Shown piece after piece: positions 25,721 to 33,046 of a stretch of 64,000 nt of DNA. The first letter of the stretch is position 1. The number at the start of each line of letters is the position of its first letter. Source of the stretch: Streptomyces iakyrus (lineage in GTDB: Bacteria > Actinomycetota > Actinomycetes > Streptomycetales > Streptomycetaceae); NCBI RefSeq assembly GCF_000717055.1, contig NZ_JNXI01000025.1:1-64000 (forward strand), given 5' to 3'. A model generated the notes under the pieces. It had not been told where the DNA came from. It worked only from the letters and a program-made list of their open reading frames with translations, and did not search any database. Position numbers and translations under genes: made by a program.

Positions 25721-25745
25721 GGGGAGCGGCCGTGCACCGCTCCCC
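25721..25745. terminator. Hairpin downstream of afsK
   Basis: GGGGAGCGG (25721-25729) and CCGCTCCCC (25737-25745) form a perfect 9-bp stem with a 7-nt loop. It lies between the convergent afsK and epoxide-hydrolase stops and could terminate either transcript. No U-tract is present. Confidence 0.55.
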
Positions 25746-25807
25746 TCCACGACGCTACGCCGGGTACGGGCCGGTCGCCACGCCACGGGACGCCCGGCGG
25801 CGGGGCG

Positions 25808-26773
25808 TCAGCCCCGCAGTTCCGTCAGGAAGTCGATCAGCGCCTCGTTCACCTCGGCGGGCCGCTCCTGCTGCGTCCAGTGGCCGCAGCCCGGCAGCAC
25901 GAGCGGTTTGCGGCGCAGGTCCGGCATCAAGTCCGGCAGCCGCTCGATCAGTTCCGGCGTCCCCGGGAAGGCCGGGACCAGGTCGCGGTCGCCGTACACG
26001 TACAGGGCGGGCGCGGTGACGACCGCGCCCTGCCAGGGGGCGGTCAGCTCCCAGTTGCGGTCCAGGTTGCGATACCAGTTGAGCGCGCCGGTGAACCCCG
26101 GCGCGAAGCTCTCGGTGAGCACGTCGAGGTCCTGCTCGGTGAGCCACGCGGGCAGCACCTCGGGGTCCGGCGCGTCCGTGAGCCAGCCGCGCTCCAGGTC
26201 GACCAGGGCCTGCTCGGGACGCCCGGCGTCCGGCGCGTCACCGGAAGCGGAGTACAGCAGCTTGCGCAGGGTCGTGCGGGCGTCGGCGGCGAACTCGGCG
26301 TCCGCGGCCCCCGGCCGGCTGAAGTAGTTCCAGTAGAAGCGGCCCTCGAACCGCTCCTGCATGGTCTGCAGCGGAGGCCGGTCACCGCGGAACGGCGGCG
26401 GCACGCTCAGCCCGGCCACCCCGCGCACCACGTCAGGCCGCAGCAGCGCGGTGTGCCAGGCCACCGGCGCGCCCCAGTCGTGCCCGACGACGAACGCCCG
26501 CTCCTCGCCCAGCGCGTGGACCAGCCCGACCACGTCCCCCACCAGGTGGAGGATGCTGTACGCGGCCACGTCCTCGGGGCGGTCGCTGCCGCCGTACCCG
26601 CGCTGGTCGGGCGCGACCACCCGGAAACCGGCCTCGGCCAGCGGCCCGAACTGGTGCCGCCAGGAGTGCCAGGACTCCGGGAAACCGTGCAGCAGCACCA
26701 CGAGCGGACCCTCGCCCTGCTCCGCGATGTGCAGTCGTATGCCATTGACGTCGATCATCCGATGCTCAACCAC
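25808..26773 (-). CDS. Epoxide hydrolase-like alpha/beta hydrolase
   Basis: The 321-residue protein has the epoxide-hydrolase signatures: HGFPESWHSWRHQ (oxyanion HGxP), GHDWGAPVAWH with Asp nucleophile near 105, cap-domain tyrosines (FYWNYF, NWYRN) and the catalytic His in GCGHWTQQE near 299. It should open an epoxide via an alkyl-enzyme ester. Haloacetate dehalogenases share parts of this pattern. The GTG at 26773 is chosen, with an in-frame ATG five codons later possible. It is last in a leftward string (thiolase-like, DUF35, crotonase, hydrolase), 33 bp after the crotonase. Confidence 0.83.
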   Translation of the reverse strand: MVEHRMIDVNGIRLHIAEQGEGPLVVLLHGFPESWHSWRHQFGPLAEAGFRVVAPDQRGYGGSDRPEDVAAYSILHLVGDVVGLVHALGEERAFVVGHDWGAPVAWHTALLRPDVVRGVAGLSVPPPFRGDRPPLQTMQERFEGRFYWNYFSRPGAADAEFAADARTTLRKLLYSASGDAPDAGRPEQALVDLERGWLTDAPDPEVLPAWLTEQDLDVLTESFAPGFTGALNWYRNLDRNWELTAPWQGAVVTAPALYVYGDRDLVPAFPGTPELIERLPDLMPDLRRKPLVLPGCGHWTQQERPAEVNEALIDFLTELRG

Positions 26774-26806
26774 GCCCCGAGCATACGGGTGTAGTGGTAA
26801 ACGACT

Positions 26807-27583
26807 TCACTCGCGCAACCGGTACTCCCGCGACCGCCCGGCGAACAACCGGGCCTGCCGCTCACGCGCCGCGTTCCCGAGTGCGATGAGATGCGGGGCC
26901 TGTGCGAACCCCTGAGCCCGCCCCGCCTCACACGCCGCCCACAGCGCCCGCACGGTCCCCTGCACGGCCTCGGTCGGATACCCGGCGAGGACGGTGGCGC
27001 ACGCGGTCGCCGCCGCCAACGCCCCGCCCTCCGGCACGAGTTCCGACACCAGCCCGATCTCGTACGCCCGCCGGGCCGAGATCCGCTCCGCCGTCCCCAT
27101 CAGCGCCATCCGCGCGACCTCCCCGTAGGGCATGCGCTGTGCCATGAGGACGGACTCGTAGGCGCTGACCATGCCGTACGTGGTGTGCGGGTCGAAGAAC
27201 GAGGCGGTGGTGTCCGCGACGACGAACTCGGCCTCGCCGAGCAGGTAGAAGGCCCCTCCGCACGCCATGCCGTGCACGGCGGCGACGACCGGTTTCCACA
27301 GGTCGTTCGCCTTCGGCCCGATACCCAGCAGCGGATCGTCCTGCGCGTAGGGCGAGTTCGGCTGCGGCACGACGGCGTCCCGGTCGATGCCGGTGCAGAA
27401 GGCGCGCTCCCCGGCCCCGGTGAGGACGATCGCCCGCACGGCGTCGTCGAACCGCAACTCGTGCCAGGCGGAAACCAGTTCGTCGGCCATGGCGAGGTCG
27501 ACGGCATTGAGCCGGCCGGGCCGGTCGAGCGTCACGACGGCGACCCCGCTGTTCCGGTCGGCCCGTACGAGCACCCCGCTCAT
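26807..27583 (-). CDS. Enoyl-CoA hydratase/isomerase, second crotonase
   Basis: The 258-residue protein starts at ATG 27583, overlapping the DUF35 stop by ATGA. Crotonase oxyanion segments are LTGAGERAFCTGIDRD near 55-70 and VHGMACGGAFYLLGEAEFVVA near 104-124. TYGMVSAYESVLMAQRMPYG follows. It lacks the usual Glu-rich GxxPxxGG block, so it may be an isomerase, hydrolase or ring-opening variant rather than a simple hydratase. It is in the operon with the DUF35/thiolase pair. Confidence 0.82.
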   Translation of the reverse strand: MSGVLVRADRNSGVAVVTLDRPGRLNAVDLAMADELVSAWHELRFDDAVRAIVLTGAGERAFCTGIDRDAVVPQPNSPYAQDDPLLGIGPKANDLWKPVVAAVHGMACGGAFYLLGEAEFVVADTTASFFDPHTTYGMVSAYESVLMAQRMPYGEVARMALMGTAERISARRAYEIGLVSELVPEGGALAAATACATVLAGYPTEAVQGTVRALWAACEAGRAQGFAQAPHLIALGNAARERQARLFAGRSREYRLRE

Positions 27584-27993
27584 GACCGCTCCGGGACCCA
27601 CTGGGGGAGGCCGTCGTGGAAGACGGCCCGCACCCGGGCGCCGATGCGCAGGCGTTCCGGCGGGAAGGAGCCGAGGGACTGCCCGGCCCCGGTGACCAGA
27701 TTCCCCACCAGCCGGATCCGGGGTGCCTCGTCCAGCTCGACGACGACCACGTTGTACGGCGCCTGCGCGGCGTAGTCGGGCAGCAGCGGCGGATGGGCGA
27801 CGACGTACGACCAGATCCGGCCCCGGCCGGACACCGGACGCCACTCGCTCGCGAAGGACTGGCAGTGCGGGCAGCAGGGCCGGGGCGGAAAGCGGAGTTC
27901 TCCGCAGTCGCCGCAGGCCTGGACGCGGAGTTCGCCCTGGGCGGCGTACTCCCAGAACGGGGCGCCGTCGGCGTCGGGGACGGGACGCAGCAT
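27580..27993 (-). CDS. DUF35 Zn-ribbon/OB-fold protein paired with the thiolase-like gene
   Basis: The 137-residue protein has the N-terminal zinc ribbon CGDC and CPHC (residues 27-44) and an OB-fold with RIWSYVVAHPPLLPDY. It is encoded 10 bp after the thiolase-like gene in the same direction, the arrangement of Ltp2-DUF35 retro-aldolase pairs in steroid side-chain degradation. The DUF35 subunit binds the acyl-CoA and completes the active site in that family. ATGA overlaps the downstream crotonase gene. Confidence 0.87.
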   Translation of the reverse strand: MLRPVPDADGAPFWEYAAQGELRVQACGDCGELRFPPRPCCPHCQSFASEWRPVSGRGRIWSYVVAHPPLLPDYAAQAPYNVVVVELDEAPRIRLVGNLVTGAGQSLGSFPPERLRIGARVRAVFHDGLPQWVPERS

Positions 27994-28003
27994 GGGGTGC
28001 TCC

Positions 28004-29164
28004 TCAACTCCTCAGCAGCAGGGCGGAGGTCGGGACCCCTTCGCCCGCGGTGACCAGACAGGCGGAGGCGCCCGGCACCTGCGCGGTACTGGTGCCGCGC
28101 AGCTGCTTCACCCCCTCGTTGATGAGGTTGAAGCCGTGCACGTAGGCCTCGGACAGCCCGCCCCCGCCGGTGTTCACCGGCAGCAGCCCCCCGGTCTCCA
28201 GCGCCCCGCCCTCGGTGAACGCCCCGCCCTCACCGCGCCCGCAGAAGCCGTAGCCCTCCAGGGAGAGCAGGACCAGGGGCGTGAAGGCGTCGTAGATCTG
28301 GGCGACGTCGACGTCCTCGGGGGTCAGGTCGGAGTGTTTCCACAGGTGCCGGGCGGCGCTCCAGGCCGGGCCGGTGAGGGGGTCGTCGTTCCAGTAGTTG
28401 ACCATGCCGTGGTGCTGGGCGGGGAGCGACTGGGCGGCGGAATGGACGTAGACGGGCCTGCGCCGGCAGTCGCGGGCGCGCTCGGCGGAGACCACCACAC
28501 ACGCCAGCGCCCCGTCCGTCTCCAGGCAGTTGTCGAAGAGGCACAGCGGCTCGCTGATCCAGCGGGAGCTCATGTACATCTCGCGGGTCAGGGGCCGGTC
28601 GTACATGATCGCGGCGGGGTTCTGGTTGGCCCGGTTGCGGCAGGCCAGGGCGACGTTGAACAGGTGGTCGCGGGTGGCGCCGTACTCGTGCAGGTAGCGG
28701 CGGGTGAGCATCGCGATCTCGTCGGCCGGCCTCAGCAGCCCGAACGGCCGGGTCCACTGGGCCGGGGTCGGGAGCTGGACGGTGGTGTTCGTCCAGGGCC
28801 GGGGCCCGCTGCCCCGCTTGCGGGACCGCCAGGCCACCCCGACGCTCGCCTGTCCGGCCGTGATGGCCGCGGCGAGATGGGCGACGGTGGCGCACGAACC
28901 CCCGCCCCCGAAGCCGACCTTGCTGAAGAAGGTGAGGTCGCCGAAGCCGCAGGCCTTCCCCAGCTCCACCTCGTCGGTCTCCTCCATGGTGTAGGAGGCG
29001 AGGGCGTCGACCTCGCCGGGCGCGATCCCCGCGTCGTCGAGGGCGACCAGGACGGCCCGGCAGGCGAGGCTGCGTTCGTCCTCGGGGAGCCGTTTGGCGA
29101 AGGGCGTCTGGCCTATGCCGACGATGGCGGTGGCGTCCTTGAGGGCTCCCGATCCTGCTGCCAT
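28004..29164 (-). CDS. Thiolase-like lipid-transfer protein (Ltp2-like aldolase candidate)
   Basis: The 386-residue protein has the SCP-x thiolase fold: TAIVGIGQTPFAKRLPEDERS, GGGGSCATVAHLAAAI near 88-103, CLFDNCLETDGALACVVVSAE, VAQIYDAFTPLVLLSLEGYGFC near 283-304, and NTGGGGLSEAYVHG. In Ltp2-type enzymes tyrosines in the YDxFT region and further C-terminal catalyse retro-aldol cleavage of a beta-hydroxyacyl-CoA; thiolases use Cys. This protein keeps a Cys in GGSCAT, so either chemistry remains possible. It is paired with DUF35 directly downstream. The start follows GGGAGG and lies 30 bp below an operator. Confidence 0.86.
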   Translation of the reverse strand: MAAGSGALKDATAIVGIGQTPFAKRLPEDERSLACRAVLVALDDAGIAPGEVDALASYTMEETDEVELGKACGFGDLTFFSKVGFGGGGSCATVAHLAAAITAGQASVGVAWRSRKRGSGPRPWTNTTVQLPTPAQWTRPFGLLRPADEIAMLTRRYLHEYGATRDHLFNVALACRNRANQNPAAIMYDRPLTREMYMSSRWISEPLCLFDNCLETDGALACVVVSAERARDCRRRPVYVHSAAQSLPAQHHGMVNYWNDDPLTGPAWSAARHLWKHSDLTPEDVDVAQIYDAFTPLVLLSLEGYGFCGRGEGGAFTEGGALETGGLLPVNTGGGGLSEAYVHGFNLINEGVKQLRGTSTAQVPGASACLVTAGEGVPTSALLLRS

Positions 29165-29194
29165 GCTGCGCGCACCTCCGGGCCCGAACGGTCG

Positions 29195-29236
29195 CTGACA
29201 GGCCGTCAGATTACAGATAATCTGACGGGTAGTCAG
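29195..29236. promoter_or_regulatory. Two regulon operators in a divergent promoter
   Basis: CTGACAGGCCGTCAG (29195-29209) and CTGACGGGTAGTCAG (29222-29236) each have one mismatched arm base, with centres 27 bp apart. They fill the 97-bp divergent gap between the thiolase-like operon and the AMP-ligase gene. The AT flanks face inward (GAT...ATC), consistent with one site serving each direction. Confidence 0.68.
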
Positions 29237-29261
29237 CTCCTACGTCACCGGGAGGCGCGCT

Positions 29262-30869
29262 GTGCGAGCGGATACGGCAGGGGGAAGCGTTCCGGACCTG
29301 GTCAGGGCGGCGGCCGAGCGGTACGCGGACATCGAGGCGGTCGTCGAGGGCCGGACCCGCGTCACCTACGCGGAACTGGGCGCACGCGTCGAGCGCGCGG
29401 CGGCGGCCTGCATGGCGACCGGGGTCGAACCGGGCGACCGGGTCGGCATCTGGGCCCCGAACACGCTCGACTGGATCGTCGCAGCCCTGGGAGCGGTCTC
29501 CGCGGGCGCGGTGCTCGTGCCGTTGAACACCCGGTTCAAGGGCGCCGAGGCGGCGGACGTACTGCGCCGCAGCGGCACCCGGCTGCTGTTCGTCACCGGC
29601 ACGTTCCTCGGCGCCTCGTACGTGGCGTCCCTGCGCCGGGCGGCGGGAGACGGCCCGGGCACCGGCCCCCTGCCCGGCCTGCCGGAGCTGCGGCACGCGG
29701 TCGTCCTCTCGGACGACGCCCCGGCCGGCTTTTCGACCTGGAAGGACTTCCTGGCGAGCGGGGAGGGGACGGGGGCGGCGGACGTCCGCGACAGGTCTGC
29801 GGCCGTGCGGGGGACCTGGCCCTCGGACATCATCTTCACCTCGGGCACGACGGGCCGCCCCAAGGGCGCCGTCATCACCCACGAGCAGACACTGCGGGCG
29901 TACGGCATCTGGAGCGACCTGGCGGGCCTCACCCGGGGCGACCGCTACCTGATCGTCAACCCCTTCTTCCACACCTTCGGCTACAAGGCCGGGGTGATCG
30001 CCTGCCTCATGCGGGGCGCGACGATGATCCCCCAGCCCGTGTTCAATGTGACCACGGTCCTCGCCAACATCGCCGCCGAGCGGATCTCCGTACTCCCCGG
30101 CCCCCCGACCCTCCTCCAGTCCCTCCTGGACCACCCCGCGCGGGACGCCCACGACCTGACGGCCCTGCGCCTGGTCGTGACGGGAGCGGCGGTCGTGCCG
30201 CTGCGCCTGGTGGAGCGGCTGCGCACCGAACTCGGCATCGGCACGGTCCTCACCGCCTACGGCCTCTCCGAGGCGAGCGGTGTCGTCACGATGTGCCGGC
30301 GCGGCGACGACCCGACGGTGATCGCGTCCACGTCGGGCCGGGCCATCCCCGGCACGGAGGTACGGGTCGTCGACCCCGAGGGCCGGCCCCTGGCACCCGG
30401 CCTGCCCGGCGAGGTCCTGGTGCGCGGCTTCCACGTCATGAGCGGCTACTACGAGGACGAGCGGGCCACCGCCGAGGTGCTGTCCCAGGACGGCTGGCTG
30501 CGCACCGGCGACATCGGCGTCCTGGACGCCGCGGGCAACCTGCGCATCACCGACCGCCTCAAGGACATGTTCATCGTCGGCGGCTTCAACGCCTACCCCG
30601 CCGAGATAGAACAGCTCCTGGGCCTCCATCCGGACGTGGCGGACGTGGCGGTGATCGGCGTACCGGACGCCCGGCTCGGGGAGGTCGGCAGGGCCTACGT
30701 CGTACGGCGCCCCGGCGCCCTGCTGACCGCCGACGACCTGATCGCCTGGTCCCGCAGGGAGATGGCGAACTACAAGGTCCCCAGAAGCGTCCGGTTCGTC
30801 GCGGAACTGCCGCGCAACGCGAGCGGGAAGGTCGTGAAGGGCGCCCTGCGGGATCCGGTCACCGGCTGA
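29262..30869 (+). CDS. AMP-forming acyl-CoA synthetase (FadD3-like)
   Basis: The 535-residue adenylating ligase starts at GTG 29262 behind GGGAGG. Motifs in order: TSGTTGRPKGAV (P-loop) near 190, YGLSEASG near 335, LRTGDIGVLDAAGNLRITDRLKDMFI near 412-437, and NASGKVVKGALR with the catalytic Lys near the C-terminus. In mycobacteria FadD3 activates the steroid-derived acid HIP, and this set of neighbours recalls that pathway, but the acid used here is not known. It converges on the SMP-30 gene with an 11-bp overlap of coding ends. Confidence 0.87.
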   Translation: MRADTAGGSVPDLVRAAAERYADIEAVVEGRTRVTYAELGARVERAAAACMATGVEPGDRVGIWAPNTLDWIVAALGAVSAGAVLVPLNTRFKGAEAADVLRRSGTRLLFVTGTFLGASYVASLRRAAGDGPGTGPLPGLPELRHAVVLSDDAPAGFSTWKDFLASGEGTGAADVRDRSAAVRGTWPSDIIFTSGTTGRPKGAVITHEQTLRAYGIWSDLAGLTRGDRYLIVNPFFHTFGYKAGVIACLMRGATMIPQPVFNVTTVLANIAAERISVLPGPPTLLQSLLDHPARDAHDLTALRLVVTGAAVVPLRLVERLRTELGIGTVLTAYGLSEASGVVTMCRRGDDPTVIASTSGRAIPGTEVRVVDPEGRPLAPGLPGEVLVRGFHVMSGYYEDERATAEVLSQDGWLRTGDIGVLDAAGNLRITDRLKDMFIVGGFNAYPAEIEQLLGLHPDVADVAVIGVPDARLGEVGRAYVVRRPGALLTADDLIAWSRREMANYKVPRSVRFVAELPRNASGKVVKGALRDPVTG

Positions 30870-31785
30870 CCGGCAGGGCCGGGGTGCCGGTGACGGACAT
30901 CATCAGGGAGTACAGGGTGGTGTCGGCCGCGATGAACAGGCGGTTGCGCCGGGCGCCGCCGAAGCGGACGTTGGCGACCGTGCCGGGCACCAGGATGCGG
31001 CCGATCAGCGTGCCGTCGGGGTCGTAGCAGTGCACGCCCCCGGCCATCGCCGCGGCCCAGAGCCGCCCCCGGTCGTCGAACCGGATGTTGTCGAAATTGC
31101 CGTTGCCGCACGTGGCGAAGACATCTCCGCCGGTCAGGCTGCTGCCGTCCTCGCCGACGCCGAAGACGCGGATGTGGTTGGCGACGCTGTCCGACACGTA
31201 CAACTGCCGCTCGTCCGGCGAGAAGACCAGCCCGTTGGGCCCCTGGAACCCGTCGGCGGCCAGCCGGACCTCGCCGCTCGTGGGGTCGAGGCGGTAGACG
31301 TTGCGGGCGCCGATCTCGCTCTCGGCGCGATGCCCCTCGTAGTCGGTGGCGATCCCGAACTCGGGGTCGGAGAACCAGATCGACCCGTCCGACTTCACGA
31401 CGGCGTCGTTCGGGCTGTTGAGCCGCTTGCCCCGGAACCGCTCGGCGAGCACGGTGACCGAGCCGTCGTGCTCGGTCCGGGTCACCCGCCGGTTGCCCTG
31501 CTCGCAGGTGATCAGGCGGCCCTGGCCGTCCAGGGTGCTGCCGTTCGGGTAGCCGGCGGGGGAGCGGAACACCCCGACGGCCCCGGTGGTCTCGTCCCAC
31601 CGCAGCAGCCGGTCGTTCGGGATGTCGCTCCACACGAGGTACCGCCCGGCGGGCACGTACACCGGCCCCTCGGCCCACCGGCACCCCTCGTACAGCGTCT
31701 CCAGCCGCGAGTCCCCCGCCTGACACCTGCCGGTCCGGAACCGCTCGTCGAGGGTCTCGTAGAGGTGGGGCTGCTCGCCGGGCAT
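30859..31785 (-). CDS. SMP-30/gluconolactonase family lactonase
   Basis: The 308-residue beta-propeller protein has the metal-binding landmarks of SMP-30 lactonases: WAEGPVYVPAG (Glu ligand), LNSPNDAVVKSDGSIWFSDP (Asn ligand) and SPDERQLYVSDSVAN (Asp ligand). Such enzymes open lactones or related esters. A lactone from a Baeyer-Villiger step would be a sensible substrate in this region, but that is inference. The first ATG has an upstream GGGGGC. It overlaps the AMP-ligase 3' end by 11 bp. Confidence 0.82.
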   Translation of the reverse strand: MPGEQPHLYETLDERFRTGRCQAGDSRLETLYEGCRWAEGPVYVPAGRYLVWSDIPNDRLLRWDETTGAVGVFRSPAGYPNGSTLDGQGRLITCEQGNRRVTRTEHDGSVTVLAERFRGKRLNSPNDAVVKSDGSIWFSDPEFGIATDYEGHRAESEIGARNVYRLDPTSGEVRLAADGFQGPNGLVFSPDERQLYVSDSVANHIRVFGVGEDGSSLTGGDVFATCGNGNFDNIRFDDRGRLWAAAMAGGVHCYDPDGTLIGRILVPGTVANVRFGGARRNRLFIAADTTLYSLMMSVTGTPALPVSR

Positions 31786-31885
31786 GGGGGCCGCCTTCCG
31801 GCTCGGAGGGTGATCTGCGCGGACCCACTATCGCGCGGGCCGGCCGACGGCGCACTACGCCGGGCCGATCACACCCAGGGTCGGT

Positions 31886-32176
31886 ATGGTAAGCGGTATG
31901 GCAACGAAGAAGTACACCGTGACGCTGCCGGAGGAGCTCGCCGAGGAGATCCGGCAGGAGGTCGGGTCCGGTGGCTTCAGCTCCTATGTGACACGGGCCA
32001 TAGAGCGTCAGCGGGAGCTGGACAGGCTCGGGGAACTGGTGGCCCGGCTGGAGCACGAGCACGGCCCTGTCACCGACGACGAGCTCGCGTCGGCCGAGGC
32101 CGAGCGCAGGGAGTTCGAGCGTCATTTCACCGAGCAGGGCACGGTGGCCGGCGAGCGGGACCGGAGGGCGGGCTAG
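31886..32176 (+). CDS. Ribbon-helix-helix-type antitoxin
   Basis: The 96-residue protein has an N-terminal ribbon-helix-helix (KKYTVTLPEELAEEIRQEV, then FSSYVTRAIERQRE) followed by an acidic helical tail, the usual antitoxin layout (DNA binding plus toxin neutralisation). The ATG at 31886 has AGGG five bases upstream; ATG 31898 (MATKKYTV) is the other choice. Its stop overlaps the toxin start (TAGTG), a typical VapBC-like coupling. It lies between catabolic genes and afsS. Confidence 0.78.
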   Translation: MVSGMATKKYTVTLPEELAEEIRQEVGSGGFSSYVTRAIERQRELDRLGELVARLEHEHGPVTDDELASAEAERREFERHFTEQGTVAGERDRRAG

Positions 32177-32571
32177 TGGTGCCGTCCTGCTACGTGCTGG
32201 ACTGCGAGGCGTTGTCCCGGACCGTCCTGGGGGACCGGGTGATGCTCGCCCGGCTCAAGGACGCGCACCGTTCCGGCATCCGCGTCGTGACCAGCTCGAT
32301 GACGCTGATCGAGGCCTGCCACGGCCGGGTGAGGCGCGAAGCCTGGGCTTGGGCGATGTCGCGTGTCGTGGTGGAACCCGTGACGCGGGAGGTCGCCGAC
32401 GCCGCTGTCTCCCTGCTCCAGGAAACGGGCCTGCACGGCCACAGGTACGCGATCGACGCGGCCCTGGCCGTGATCGCGGGCCGGCAGCCCGCAGGCGCGG
32501 TGCTCTTCACGTCCGACGAGGACGACATGGGGAAACTGTGCGGGCCGGGCGTGCGGGTCGTTCCGCTCTGA
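32176..32571 (+). CDS. PIN-domain toxin (VapC-like)
   Basis: The 131-residue protein carries the PIN-domain acidic residues: YVLDCEALS near the N-terminus, SSMTLIEACHG near 38-48, YAIDAALAV near 94, and TSDEDDM near 115. These would bind Mg/Mn for RNA cleavage. GTG 32176 overlaps the antitoxin stop by one base; GTG 32179 is possible. With the upstream ribbon-helix-helix gene it forms a type II module. It may be a stability element or a passive passenger. Confidence 0.8.
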   Translation: MVPSCYVLDCEALSRTVLGDRVMLARLKDAHRSGIRVVTSSMTLIEACHGRVRREAWAWAMSRVVVEPVTREVADAAVSLLQETGLHGHRYAIDAALAVIAGRQPAGAVLFTSDEDDMGKLCGPGVRVVPL

Positions 32572-32655
32572 TGCGACGCCGATGCCCGCGGACACACCTC
32601 GGCCGCGACGGCTCCCCCTCCGCGCCGTCGCGGCCGAACCCCGTGTAACGGTGGC

Positions 32656-32841
32656 TTACTTCGTCGGCTTGAACGGCTCCGACGTGGCGTGCAGGTCCTT
32701 CGTCTCCAGCGGCTCGCCGGTGGCGTGCAGGTCCTGCTTCTTGACGGCGCCCTCGTCCGTGGCGTGCGGGTCCTTGGTCTCCAGCGGCTCGTCCGTGGCG
32801 TGCAGGTCCTGCGGCTTGAGCTCGTCGCCCATGATCGTCAA
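32656..32841 (-). CDS. afsS: AfsS (AfsR2), small repeat activator of secondary metabolism
   Basis: The 61-residue acidic protein consists of four imperfect repeats of the type QDLHATDEPLETK, KDPHATDE, QDLHATGEPLETK and KDLHATSEP. This tandem-repeat layout, the length (about 63 residues in S. coelicolor) and the position directly downstream of afsR on the same strand identify it. AfsS is induced by phosphorylated AfsR and raises actinorhodin and undecylprodigiosin production in S. coelicolor by a mechanism still unclear. The ATG at 32841 has GGGGAG seven bases upstream, which favours it over an ATG three codons later. Confidence 0.88.
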   Translation of the reverse strand: MTIMGDELKPQDLHATDEPLETKDPHATDEGAVKKQDLHATGEPLETKDLHATSEPFKPTK

Positions 32842-32999
32842 CTCCCCTTGGCGTGGAACAGGCAGTGAGGTCGGCGGGCCCGCCCGGTCACTCCCCCGAG
32901 GGTGGCCGGGCAGGCCCGCCCGGGCCGCTCGCCCCGAAACCGGAGCGAGGCCCGTGCGGTGACCCGTCTGCCCCCCGACGCGACGGATCGACTGCGTCC

Positions 33000-33032
33000 A
33001 TCATGGCGTGGGGGGATAAACGAATGATGAAC
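33000..33032 (-). promoter_or_regulatory. Putative AfsR-dependent afsS promoter (11-bp direct repeats)
   Basis: On the minus strand, GTTCATC (33032-33026) and GTTTATC (33021-33015) are direct repeats with an 11-bp period, nine bases before CATGAT (33005-33000), a possible -10. SARP regulators and PhoP bind such 11-bp heptamer repeats, and SARP sites sit about 8 bp from the -10 hexamer. It lies between afsR and afsS, where AfsR and PhoP sites are known in S. coelicolor. Confidence 0.6.
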
Positions 33033-33046
33033 GCCTCGGCGGAGCC

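Noticed and set aside
28004..29164. Thiolase-like proteins taken as ordinary beta-ketothiolases
   Set aside because: The SCP-x-type motif set and DUF35 pairing point to the Ltp subgroup. The 18513 protein lacks the usual nucleophilic Cys, so a plain thiolase label is unsupported.
27992..31027. Plus-strand 1011-residue frame over the thiolase-like and AMP-ligase genes
   Set aside because: Composition is shadow-like, and it overlaps well-supported genes on both strands.
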